DNA of 9,714 bases from Brachybacterium sp. (GTDB taxonomy: Bacteria; Actinomycetota; Actinomycetes; Actinomycetales; Dermabacteraceae). Made by a program: the position numbers and the translations under genes. Location: the NCBI GenBank assembly GCA_030451965.1, contig JAKDNE010000099.1, forward strand, positions 1-9,714. Direction: 5' to 3'. The notes below the pieces were generated by a model. That model had not been told where the DNA came from. It was given only the letters and a program-made list of their open reading frames with translations, and did no database searches. Numbering within the stretch: position 1 is the first letter of the stretch; every line of letters starts with the position of its first letter. This document shows, piece by piece, positions 1 to 6,683 of this stretch.

Positions 1-692
1 TCGGCACCCGCATCGACACCTCCGTGTACGAGCTGCGGACTGCGGGCCGCGGCGAGTCCGAGCCGCTGGTCCCGAACAACTCCGACGGGGACCGCCAGCA
101 GAATCGCCGGGTGACCCTCACGCTGCTCTCCGAGAAGGCTTCTGAGGTGGAGGTCGCGACCTCGGGGGAGATGCCGCCGTTCGACGACGGCGTGCTGCAC
201 GATGGCACGGAGGCGAATGGCCCCGACGGCTTCGACCGCGCCCTGATCGAGGGGAGCAGGTACCACATCTCCTGTCCTCGGGTGCGACGGATCGAGGGGA
301 TGCTCGAGGTGACGGTGCTGGCCGAGCGTCTGGAGGGAGGCAGCTATGGCAGCTACGGCAGTTCGGTGAGCCTCGGCGCCGGGGTGCACAGCTACCGCGG
401 CCACGAGACCGGATACTCCAGCGACTTCGCCGGATTCGCCCCGCGGCTGCTGGTCGGTGCCACGGCCACGTACCCCCTGGACTACCTGATCGGGATCTCC
501 TTCGACGGGACCGCCGAGGAATGGCGCGTCGTCTCGGACCAGCGGGCCTTTGATCTGTGCCTGGTGGGCGAGACCGTCCGCCTCGTGGCCTTGTACCGGG
601 ACCTGCCCGGGGTGGACACCATCGTCGTCGAGCAGCCGTCCGTGCTGGGCATCACCTCGTTCCGCCTCACCGAGATCCCTGTCGAAGGGTGA
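1..692 (+). CDS. OmpA-family peptidoglycan-binding domain, C-terminal end, with long unrecognised extension (5' partial)
   Basis: The reading frame is already open at the left edge (first full codon at base 3), so the start is outside the window; the GTG at 24 is internal. The first 40 or so visible residues match the end of OmpA-type domains: GTRIDTSVYELR, then GRGES-P followed by an asparagine pair and the closing NRRV motif. In the family this domain binds meso-diaminopimelate in peptidoglycan outside the membrane, so the protein is probably a lipoprotein or membrane-anchored wall protein, but the export signal lies off the window. About 190 residues follow, which I do not recognise. They contain a Gly/Ser/Tyr stretch (GGSYGSYGSS, near bases 335-366) and two cysteines far apart. 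No transmembrane segment is visible. The gene converges on the ABC operon. The OmpA call is fairly sure; the extension is of unknown function. Confidence 0.75.
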   Translation, partial: GTRIDTSVYELRTAGRGESEPLVPNNSDGDRQQNRRVTLTLLSEKASEVEVATSGEMPPFDDGVLHDGTEANGPDGFDRALIEGSRYHISCPRVRRIEGMLEVTVLAERLEGGSYGSYGSSVSLGAGVHSYRGHETGYSSDFAGFAPRLLVGATATYPLDYLIGISFDGTAEEWRVVSDQRAFDLCLVGETVRLVALYRDLPGVDTIVVEQPSVLGITSFRLTEIPVEG

Positions 693-738
693 TGTGCAGG
701 TCTTCTTGCCACGTGAGCGGAGCGAGGGCTTTCGCCGG

Positions 739-776
739 CCGGTGGGTGCCTCTGCGTCGCGTGGTGCGCTCACCGG
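739..776. terminator. possible hairpin between converging genes
   Basis: The 95 bases between the OmpA-like gene and the end of the ABC operon contain a 6-bp inverted repeat, CCGGTG at 739-744 and CACCGG at 771-776. A second, wider one has GTGAGCG at 713-719 and CGCTCAC at 767-773. Two genes end here, so a two-way terminator is expected. The loops are long and there is no T tract, so the call is weak. Confidence 0.22.
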
Positions 777-787
777 TGGGGACGGGA

Positions 788-1426
788 CTAGCGGGCACGG
801 ATGAGGGTGCCTCGGTCGATCTCGTGGATCTCGTCCGCCAGCACAGCGAAATCTTGTTCGTTGTGACTGGTCATCACCACGGTCCCACCGTTATCCCGGT
901 GTGTGGCGAGACGCTCGCGCAGCGCTTCACTGCTGGAATGATCCAGGGCATTGAACGGTTCGTCGAGGATCAGGGCCCGCTGGCCCTCCATCGTGGCCTG
1001 GACCAATGAGAGTTTCTGTTTCATGCCGAGCGAGTAGCGGCCCACCTTCGTCGACGAGTCGGGGTCCAGACCGAAGCCCCGCATAGCCTCCCGTACCTCC
1101 TCCTCGCCGATGACGCCCCTGATCTGTGCGAGCGAGAGGAGGTTGTCGAGGCCGGTGCGCCCAGCCATATAACCCGGACGATCGATGACGATCCCGAACT
1201 CCTGCGGAAAGGTGTTCCGGGGGTCGCGGTAACGCGGATCGATGGTGATCGAGCCGGTATCCGGGAGGACGAATCCGGTCATGAGTCGGAAGAGCACCGA
1301 CTTGCCGGAGCCGTTGGGCCCCCTGAGGCCATAGATCCTGCCGTCCTCGATGGCGAGGTTCACCCCCTGGAACAGCACGTTCGAGCCGTAGGACTTCGAG
1401 ACATCGGTCAGTTCAACGATGGGCAA
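788..1426 (-). CDS. ABC transporter ATP-binding protein (BcrA/CcmA-like, ABC-2 exporter type)
   Basis: A 212-residue nucleotide-binding subunit that should power the two membrane proteins encoded just upstream. Visible motifs: Walker A GPNGSGKS at 36-43; FGIVID at 78-82 and the following PGYMAG where the Q-loop lies, with Asp82 in place of glutamine; signature YSLGMKQ at 131-137, a variant of LSGGQ; Walker B ALILDEP at 151-157 with catalytic Glu156; D-loop NALD at 159-162; H-loop His188. An acidic residue at the Q-loop and an LGMKQ-type signature are usual in BcrA/CcmA-like ATPases of ABC-2 exporters. The protein ends soon after the H-loop region and lacks the C-terminal extension of longer homologues. 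The start is TTG at 1426 with GGGAGA just upstream, overlapping the permease stop by 14 nt, which implies translational coupling. The stop is TAG. Substrate unknown; export of, or immunity to, the small secreted protein of the operon is an inference. Confidence 0.95.
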   Translation of the reverse strand: MPIVELTDVSKSYGSNVLFQGVNLAIEDGRIYGLRGPNGSGKSVLFRLMTGFVLPDTGSITIDPRYRDPRNTFPQEFGIVIDRPGYMAGRTGLDNLLSLAQIRGVIGEEEVREAMRGFGLDPDSSTKVGRYSLGMKQKLSLVQATMEGQRALILDEPFNALDHSSSEALRERLATHRDNGGTVVMTSHNEQDFAVLADEIHEIDRGTLIRAR

Positions 1427-2891
1427 GGGATCTCCCGGTGATGAGGCGCTGCGGCGCGGGACGAGTGGAAATCACGTAGGCGGTAGTGGAGAGGAGGACT
1501 GCGCTGATCACGAGGATGACGGTGCCCTGCCACGGAGACGCGCCGTTCTGGAGCAGGCCGAGCATATGGAGGCCCGAGGGGAAGTACCCGTGGGTGAGCG
1601 GTGGGATGCCCAGGACGATGAGGGCGAGGAGGGTCCAGACTCCCGCAATGTCCGACCCGGTCAGGAGGGCGACGAGGACAACTGTCATCCCGGAGACGTA
1701 GACCTGCAGGGCGCCGTTGATGAGGAACTGATGCCAGACCGCGCCCGTCGGCCCCAGCGAGAGATCTCGACCGGTGAGTGCGGCCATCAGAAGGGTGGCG
1801 AGAGCCAGGACGAGAACGAGCGTGATGCCGGCCAGCAGGATCCGGACGGTGATGTTCCGCAGCCACGGCCAGACCCTGCCGTGACGCACCGCGAGCTGTG
1901 GAAGTCGAGGCAGATCGGAGTCGAAGACGGACAACAGCATGAGGTAGGCGGGGCCCAGGAATATCAGCATCGAGAATGTGTACGTCGTGATGCGGAACTC
2001 CATCTCACCCGACCCGTAGAACAGAGTGATCAGCAGATCCTCGAACGTCGAGGCGCCGCTCCCCAGCGCGGCTGCCGTGAGCAGTGCCGCGACCAGCAGA
2101 GCGTAGATGCCGCTCGCTGCCGAGGCCGACCGGCGCGGGAGACGGCGCTGCTCGATGAGACCCACGAGCGCAAGCACCACGATACTCACCGCGGTGAGCA
2201 GCAGAATCGGGGTCACAGGCCATCCCGGAAACCCGCGACGAGCGAGTACGACGAGTGACTCCAGGACACCGGCGACAGGCAGTCGTACCAACAGCAGTGG
2301 CACCAGGAAGCCGGCGCTCAGCACAAGCAGGAGGCTGAGCGGGCGATGCCGCGAGGTCGCGATAGCAACAGCACTGGCCACCGTCGAGACCGCGAGGAGG
2401 CCGGAGATGGTGAGGACGCTCTGGCCGATGACTGCTGCGAGCGGGGGCAACCCGCTAGTCGTCCACGTTGCGAGCAGTGCGTTGTCGATCGAACCCCAGG
2501 GGGCCCTTGTCCACTGCGGCGTCAACGGCAGCCCAGGAGCGGTCACAGCGGCGGCCGCCACAGTCGTCCCCACGATGAGCACCGCATCTCGCAGGAACGT
2601 GGACCCGCGCGCGAGCATCCATCGGAGGCGGGAACCGTGCCGCAGAAGGACCAGAGGGTCGGTGGACTCGGCGAGGTGGGCCGCCACGCTCAGAATCCAC
2701 GCCATGAGCGTCCATGGGATCAGCACGTACGAATTCCCCGAGACGTTCAGGACGGCCTCGAGGAAGGATGGTCGCGCGCCGAACTCCGCGGCGGCTGCTG
2801 TCAGCGAGCGAGTGTGGAGCAGCGCCGAGGCGACGACGATCACCGCATACACCGGGAGATACCACGTGCGAACGACGGAAGCGGCGCTCAC
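1413..2891 (-). CDS. large polytopic permease made of two similar halves (ABC-2/DUF2705-like)
   Basis: A 492-residue membrane protein. I chose GTG at 2891 because it forms a GTGA overlap with the upstream permease stop; the open frame runs on to an upstream start at 2963, but that would overlap the neighbour by 76 nt with Pro/Gly-rich, non-membrane residues. About twelve hydrophobic segments fall into two groups, residues 1-253 and 258-492. Both halves have an acidic F-E loop after the first helix, an RHG motif before a helix (84-86 and 336-338) with a Trp seven residues after the Arg (91 and 343), a similar SG-containing helix later (163-164 and 400-401), and a last helix ending in a basic tail. 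This suggests internal duplication and fusion. The RHG-x4-W region recalls the R-x-W region I associate with DUF2705 membrane proteins of Bacillota bacteriocin-type ABC loci; this is from memory and unverified. It is probably the main membrane partner of the ATPase. Confidence 0.87.
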   Translation of the reverse strand: MSAASVVRTWYLPVYAVIVVASALLHTRSLTAAAAEFGARPSFLEAVLNVSGNSYVLIPWTLMAWILSVAAHLAESTDPLVLLRHGSRLRWMLARGSTFLRDAVLIVGTTVAAAAVTAPGLPLTPQWTRAPWGSIDNALLATWTTSGLPPLAAVIGQSVLTISGLLAVSTVASAVAIATSRHRPLSLLLVLSAGFLVPLLLVRLPVAGVLESLVVLARRGFPGWPVTPILLLTAVSIVVLALVGLIEQRRLPRRSASAASGIYALLVAALLTAAALGSGASTFEDLLITLFYGSGEMEFRITTYTFSMLIFLGPAYLMLLSVFDSDLPRLPQLAVRHGRVWPWLRNITVRILLAGITLVLVLALATLLMAALTGRDLSLGPTGAVWHQFLINGALQVYVSGMTVVLVALLTGSDIAGVWTLLALIVLGIPPLTHGYFPSGLHMLGLLQNGASPWQGTVILVISAVLLSTTAYVISTRPAPQRLITGRSLAHR

Positions 2892-3709
2892 AGAAGCGTC
2901 GTCACTTCCCCGCGCCGGTGGTGGAGCAGCGCCGCCAGCACCACGAGTATCCCGACCCACCACAGCAGCGGCACTGCCGCAGTCCAGATCGGTGACTGGG
3001 TCACGGTGAACGGGTTGATGGAGGAGACGGACCGGAAGCTCGCCTGGCCCGCAGCACCGATCACAGCGTTATCCACCCAGTACAGGACGAGCGGGATCGC
3101 GAACGCCACCGCTCGACGCCCGGTGAGCAGGAGCAGCCCGAAGGCCACGAGGGAGAAGACAGCAGCCCACAGGCCTTGCCACATCACGACCACGGCCACG
3201 TAGAGGATCCCGCTCGCCGCAGTGAGCTGAGTGAACGTCGCGTAGTCGCTCGAACTCGGACCGGGTAGCGCCACACCGAACGGACCGAATCCGAAAGCGT
3301 AGAGCGCGGCGAGAAGCGTCGCCGCCATCATGACAGCGGCTGGGATCGCTGCGCTGTGCAGGGTGAGCGCGAGGAGGCGATCGCGGAGGTCGTGGCGGGT
3401 GCGTGTGTAGAGGAACCAACCGTTCGTGAACTGCTCCGAGAGCGGGACGACGTACAGCGCAACCACGAGCAGCGGGCCGATGAGTGCCTGGATCTCGAAG
3501 CTGAGGGAGAACAGCGTCATCGGAGAGTCGAGGATACTTCCAGCGCCCATGCTCACCGCGACGAGCGTGGGTGCCACGACAACAGCGAGGACCAGCCCCC
3601 ACCACATCGGACGTCGGACTATCGAGAGGCGACTGAAACGCCGCCGCGCCGGCACCACGAGATTCTCGGTGGCGCCAGCGGGCGGTGTCAGGTTCACTGG
3701 CTGCGCCAC
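2888..3709 (-). CDS. ABC-2-like transporter permease, six predicted helices
   Basis: A 273-residue integral membrane protein with a basic N-terminal cytosolic tail (residues 1-34, including RRRFSR) and about six hydrophobic segments near 35-55, 73-92, 112-138, 165-185, 188-209 and 244-263. The layout of a first helix, a long outside loop, then a helix leading to a basic amphipathic stretch (YTRTRHDLRDR at 101-111) is that of ABC-2 type permeases, the membrane half of BcrA/CcmA-type exporters. The GTG start at 3709 overlaps the stop of the secreted protein gene by 16 nt, and its own stop overlaps the next start as GTGA, so it is the second gene of a tightly coupled operon. The ribosome-binding site is weak (AGGTCAG), in keeping with coupling to the gene upstream. 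It may pair with one half of the duplicated permease or form a separate half-channel; this cannot be settled here. Confidence 0.88.
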   Translation of the reverse strand: MAQPVNLTPPAGATENLVVPARRRFSRLSIVRRPMWWGLVLAVVVAPTLVAVSMGAGSILDSPMTLFSLSFEIQALIGPLLVVALYVVPLSEQFTNGWFLYTRTRHDLRDRLLALTLHSAAIPAAVMMAATLLAALYAFGFGPFGVALPGPSSSDYATFTQLTAASGILYVAVVVMWQGLWAAVFSLVAFGLLLLTGRRAVAFAIPLVLYWVDNAVIGAAGQASFRSVSSINPFTVTQSPIWTAAVPLLWWVGILVVLAALLHHRRGEVTTLL

Positions 3710-4086
3710 TTACCACTGACCTGGACGTTCTGGAGCGTCGTCAGGTCATTGCTGAAGGAGATGCGGGTGTTGCTCCCGCTATTGATTGTGTTGGTGAGTG
3801 AGCGTGCGTCGCCGTCATCGACATTTCGTGACCATGGCCCGGCGTACGAGGGCCCTTCGGCACGCGCGTCGACGACGTAGTTCCCGCCCACCATCGTGCT
3901 GTTGAACTGGACGTGCGCATCGGAAATCGCCTTGGTCTGGTATCCGGTCGATCCCAGGCCATTGATGCGTGGCACGGTGGTGCTGAACGAGTCGTACGAA
4001 TTCCCCGCATACGCGGCACCCATACCGCCGAGCAGCAGAGTTCCCAGGACTGCAGCAGCTGCGATTCGTGATCGTACGTTCTTCAT
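3694..4086 (-). CDS. small Sec-secreted protein, cysteine-free; bacteriocin-like candidate
   Basis: A 130-residue protein and first gene of the ABC operon. It begins with ATG and has a strong ribosome-binding site (GGAGGG, plus-strand 4091-4096). Residues 1-27 are a clear Sec signal peptide: basic MKNVRSR, an Ala/Leu core, then AYA before Gly28, which leaves about 103 mature residues. The mature part is hydrophilic, rich in Ser, Asn, Thr and Gly, has no cysteine, and ends in GKWRSQ; it contains WSRNVDDG near 85-92 and NDLTT near 113-117. An expected beta-strand, compact structure is inference. I do not recognise a specific family. Its size, signal peptide and place ahead of an ABC exporter recall lactococcin 972-type or DUF2712-type loci, but no diagnostic motif was identified. 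It could be a toxin, a signal, or a ligand sensed by or protecting the transporter. Lack of cysteine argues against lanthipeptide or disulfide bacteriocins. Confidence 0.85.
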   Translation of the reverse strand: MKNVRSRIAAAAVLGTLLLGGMGAAYAGNSYDSFSTTVPRINGLGSTGYQTKAISDAHVQFNSTMVGGNYVVDARAEGPSYAGPWSRNVDDGDARSLTNTINSGSNTRISFSNDLTTLQNVQVSGKWRSQ

Positions 4087-4140
4087 GCTTCCCTCCGGAC
4101 GTGATGCAAGAGTGCGATGTCGTCATTGACAACCAGAAAC

Positions 4141-4170
4141 ACCATAGGTGCATAGGTGCGTCGAGGTGAA
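4141..4170 (-). promoter_or_regulatory. putative promoter of the secreted protein/ABC operon
   Basis: Read on the minus strand, TTCACC (plus-strand 4165-4170) and TATGGT (4141-4146) are each 4 of 6 matches to the -35 and -10 consensus and are separated by 18 bp. A start about 7 nt downstream would give a leader of roughly 48 nt that contains the GGAGGG site. The 4087-4299 divergent region is the only gap able to hold this operon's promoter; the esterase promoter must lie there too, where only a weak TATCGT at 4234-4239 was seen. Confidence 0.4.
4143..4158. repeat. 8-bp perfect tandem direct repeat in the operon promoter
   Basis: CATAGGTG occurs twice back to back (4143-4150 and 4151-4158). 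It lies in the spacer of the putative operon promoter and runs into its -10 box. It may be an operator for a regulator binding as a tandem dimer, or chance. Confidence 0.55.
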
Positions 4171-4299
4171 TCGTTCCGGGAAAGGTGGAGGTTCGGACGC
4201 GCCGCATCGACGGCCGCCGGTGGCGTGCGGGGATATCGTCTCCCTGCCGGCGGCTGCCCTCACCGTCGACCCCAACCCGCGACCCAGGAGCGATGACCG

Positions 4300-5085
4300 A
4301 TGATCCGCCTGCGCACCGACTTCTTCGCCGAGTCCCTCGGCATGGGCACCTCGATGGTGGTGCTGATGCCGCAGGCCGCGGCCGGCATCGGGATGGACGG
4401 GGTCGCCGGCGGGGGCGATCCCGTGCGCGAGGACCGCGGGGTGCCCGTGCTCTACCTGCTGCACGGGCTCAGCGATGACTGCACCATCTGGGAGCGCCGC
4501 ACCTCGATCGAGCGGTACGCGACCGAGAAGGGCATCGCCGTGGTGATGCCCGAGGTGCGCCGCTCCTTCTACGCCGACGAGGCGGTGGGGGAGAAGTACT
4601 GGACCTTCATCGCGGAGGAGCTGCCGCAGCTGATCGCCCGCACCTTCCGTGTCTCCACCGCCCGCGAGGACACCTTCGTGGCGGGCCTGTCGATGGGCGG
4701 CTTCGGCGCGTTCAAGCTGGCGCTGCACCATCCGGGACGCTTCGCCGCCGCCGCGAGCCTCTCCGGGGCGCTGGATCCCTCGTCGCTGAGCCTGGACCTG
4801 AACACCGGCCATCTCGCGGAGCGGATCTGGGGTGGGCGTGACCTGGCCGGCACCGAGGACGACCTGCTCGGCCTCCTGGCCGCTGCCGACCCCGCGGCGC
4901 TGCCGGCCCTGTTCCTGGACTGCGGCACCGAGGACCAGCTGCTGGGCGTGAACCGGGGATTCCTCGAGGCCGCCGCGCAGCACGGTGTGGAGCTCACCTC
5001 CCGGCTGCGCGCCGGTGCGCACACCTGGGATTTCTGGGACCGGGGCATCCAGGACGTGCTGGACTGGTTGCCGCTGCGCGGCTGA
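4300..5085 (+). CDS. alpha/beta-hydrolase esterase (esterase D / PF00756-like)
   Basis: A 261-residue cytosolic hydrolase with no signal peptide. The nucleophile elbow is GLSMGG with Ser131; the strand before the oxyanion hole is LYLLHG at 51-56; the likely acid is Asp212 in GTEDQLL (Asp207 is the alternative); the catalytic His241 is in GAHTWDFWD. The MPEV-RRSFYAD segment at 83-93 and a Y-W-FI-EELP motif at 100-109 are typical of the esterase D/putative esterase family, which includes S-formylglutathione hydrolases, acetylesterases and mycolyl-like esterases. True S-formylglutathione hydrolases are usually longer and encoded near formaldehyde dehydrogenase, which is absent here, so a general acyl or acetyl esterase is the better call. 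The ATG at 4300 follows AGGAG (4286-4290) at good spacing. It is a single gene, divergent from the ABC operon; no functional link is evident. Confidence 0.92.
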   Translation: MIRLRTDFFAESLGMGTSMVVLMPQAAAGIGMDGVAGGGDPVREDRGVPVLYLLHGLSDDCTIWERRTSIERYATEKGIAVVMPEVRRSFYADEAVGEKYWTFIAEELPQLIARTFRVSTAREDTFVAGLSMGGFGAFKLALHHPGRFAAAASLSGALDPSSLSLDLNTGHLAERIWGGRDLAGTEDDLLGLLAAADPAALPALFLDCGTEDQLLGVNRGFLEAAAQHGVELTSRLRAGAHTWDFWDRGIQDVLDWLPLRG

Positions 5086-5137
5086 GCGGAGGGCCGCCGC
5101 GACGCGCCGCCGGCACCGACGATCCGCTGGCTCAGCC
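5080..5137. terminator. possible two-way terminator between converging genes
   Basis: GGCTGAGCGGA (5080-5090) is complementary to TCCGCT...CAGCC (5123-5137) with a 4-nt bulge. The arms sit on the stop codons of the esterase gene and the membrane protein gene. The loop is about 32 nt and G+C-rich, with no T tract, so confidence is low. Confidence 0.28.
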
Positions 5138-5512
5138 CGCGACCAGCGCGATGACCAGCAGCCCGAGGTACAGAGCCACCTCGATCCCCAGGTTCAGCAG
5201 GCCCGGGGCGGTGAGATGCGCGGCCTCGCGCTTGGTCGGCTCGGCAGGAGGGGCCCGCACCAGCAGGCGCCGGCACGCGACCACGACCCCGGCGGCGAGA
5301 GCGAGGGTGAGCAGCCACGGCAGCCACCACAGCGCGGCCGGGACGATCCCGATCACCCCGAGGATCGCGAGGATGCTCGCGCCACCGATGGCGCGCTGGA
5401 AGATCCTCCACGGATGCTGATGGCGTCGGACGAGGGCCACGATAGAGCTCAGCAGCACGATGGAGAGCGCCAGCGCGGACAGCAGCGGCAGCAGGCTCAG
5501 CAGGTTCGTCAC
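5132..5512 (-). CDS. small four-helix membrane protein of unknown function
   Basis: A 126-residue integral membrane protein with hydrophobic segments near residues 5-28, 42-60, 62-80 and 105-125. Between the first two lies a basic segment RRHQHPWRIFQR (29-40), and between the last two a basic, Pro-containing segment with KRE (84-97); these suggest cytosolic loops by the positive-inside rule. I do not recognise the family. The GTG start at 5512 overlaps the stop of the beta-lactamase-like gene as GTGA, so it is the third gene of the ArsR-hydrolase operon and is probably made in step with the hydrolase. A role as helper, anchor or immunity protein for the exported hydrolase is possible, but nothing in the sequence shows it. 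Confidence 0.83.
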   Translation of the reverse strand: MTNLLSLLPLLSALALSIVLLSSIVALVRRHQHPWRIFQRAIGGASILAILGVIGIVPAALWWLPWLLTLALAAGVVVACRRLLVRAPPAEPTKREAAHLTAPGLLNLGIEVALYLGLLVIALVAG

Positions 5513-6681
5513 AGGGCCACCTCACCGGCGAGGATGTCCACCGCGAGCGCATCAACGCTGCGGGCCGTGTCGGTGAGGATCACGATCCCCCTCCCCGTCT
5601 CCGGTGTGAAGCCCACGAAGGAGGCGAAACCGCCGGTCATCCCATTGTGGAAGACGTGCCAGGAGCCGTCGCTGAAGTCTTCGTGGAACCAGTTCATCGC
5701 GTGGCGTTCGGTCGCACTGGATTCGACCAGGATCTCGGTGGAGGCGGCCGCACCCGGGGCCGAGCCGTCGAGGGTCCCGGCCAGGTAGGCGGTGAGGTCC
5801 TCCGCGGTGGAGCGGATGCCGCCTGCCGGGGCACTGCCATCCATGGTCCACGGGGCCTGTGGCAGGCCGCTTCCGCCCTGGCCGCGGGTGGCGGTCCCCC
5901 GCAGGTTCCCGGCGGTGATCGGCGCGTACGTTCCCTCCAGCCCCAGGGGTTCGAGGATCCGCTGGGTGAGCAGCGTGGAGTACTCGGTCCCGGCCGCGCG
6001 GGCGAGCAGCTGGCCCTGGAGCGCGACGCCGAGGTTCGAGTACGCGAAGCTACCGCGCTGGGAGAGGGTGCTGCCCAGGGCGTCGCTGATCACCTGTGAG
6101 GCGTCGCGCCCCGCGTAGGGGTCCTTGCGCAGGAAGGCGGCGAGCGCGGACCCGGTGAGCCCGCTGGCGGCCAGGCGGGGCAGCCCGGAGGTGTGGGTGG
6201 CGAGTTCGGCGAGGGTGACGTCCGCGGTCTCACTGCCCTGCGCCTCCTCGCCGAGCACCTCGGTGACGGTGGTGGACGTAGTGACCTCGCCGCGGGTGAT
6301 GGCCTCGGCCAGCAGGGCGCCGGCGAAGGTCTTGGAGGCCGAGCCGATCTCGAACTCGTCGGTCGCCTCGGCCCCGAAGCCGGCGAAGCGGGCTTCGCCG
6401 CTGCCGTCGAGGTAGGCGATGGCCACTCGGCGGTGACCGTCCAGGTGCGGGGCGAGAGCGCTGGTCAGCTGCTGATCTCCCGTGGGGCCTCCGAGGCTCG
6501 CGGGGCGGGGATTGGTCAGCGCGGACAGACCGAGGAGGCCGACGACGGCGGGGACGCCGGCGGCCAGAACGGTGCGCCGGCTGGTCGGTCGTGAGCCCGA
6601 TGCGGCGGTCGCAGCAGAGGTCTCGGGGGTCTCATCAGCGGTAGAGCTCTCCGCGGGATCAGCGGGTCGTTCAGGGGACAC
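5509..6681 (-). CDS. Tat-exported serine beta-lactamase-like hydrolase (PF00144, class C/AmpH-type fold)
   Basis: A 390-residue protein read from GTG at 6681, which has GGAGAAAGG upstream and lies 2 nt after the regulator's stop. The frame stays open far upstream, but that part overlaps the regulator. After about 30 disordered Ser/Thr/Glu/Ala residues, SRRTVLAAG (34-42) with a hydrophobic run to about 55 is a twin-arginine signal, so the enzyme is likely folded before export. Catalytic motifs of the beta-lactamase/D-Ala-D-Ala peptidase clan: SASK at 114-117 (Ser114, Lys117), YSN at 214-216, and HNG at 345-347 in the place of KTG; HTSGL at 163-167 is a common family marker. HxG in place of KTG is frequent in AmpH-like esterases and peptidases. 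The substrate may therefore be a cell-wall peptide, an ester or a beta-lactam; resistance should not be assumed. Co-transcribed with the ArsR-type regulator and the four-helix protein. Confidence 0.93.
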   Translation of the reverse strand: MSPERPADPAESSTADETPETSAATAASGSRPTSRRTVLAAGVPAVVGLLGLSALTNPRPASLGGPTGDQQLTSALAPHLDGHRRVAIAYLDGSGEARFAGFGAEATDEFEIGSASKTFAGALLAEAITRGEVTTSTTVTEVLGEEAQGSETADVTLAELATHTSGLPRLAASGLTGSALAAFLRKDPYAGRDASQVISDALGSTLSQRGSFAYSNLGVALQGQLLARAAGTEYSTLLTQRILEPLGLEGTYAPITAGNLRGTATRGQGGSGLPQAPWTMDGSAPAGGIRSTAEDLTAYLAGTLDGSAPGAAASTEILVESSATERHAMNWFHEDFSDGSWHVFHNGMTGGFASFVGFTPETGRGIVILTDTARSVDALAVDILAGEVAL

Positions 6682-6683
6682 GT

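Noticed and set aside
2892..2963. Longer start for the large permease (516 residues).
   Set aside because: It would overlap the preceding gene by 76 nt, whereas GTG at 2891 gives a standard GTGA junction.
1419..3203. Long plus-strand open frames opposite the two permease genes.
   Set aside because: Low-complexity Arg/Glu/Gly-rich translations antisense to clear membrane proteins.
2726..4007. A 15-nt exact repeat, CGTACGAATTCCCCG, at 2726-2740 and 3993-4007.
   Set aside because: Both copies encode Gly-Asn-Ser-Tyr in different proteins with the same codons; no flanking similarity, so probably chance.
4000..4086. Double-glycine leader (LLLGGMG) in the small secreted protein, as for ABC-processed bacteriocins.
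   Set aside because: The Gly pair lies in the hydrophobic core of a normal Sec signal with AYA cleavage, and the ATPase has no C39 peptidase domain.
4104..4132. Alternative promoter TTGTCA-17-TTGCAT for the ABC operon.
   Set aside because: The -35 is good (5/6) but the -10 is poor (3/6), and the start would fall almost on the ribosome-binding site.
4123..5022. 299-codon minus-strand frame opposite the esterase gene.
   Set aside because: Antisense shadow of a well-supported esterase; the composition is Gly/Arg/Gln-biased with no domain.
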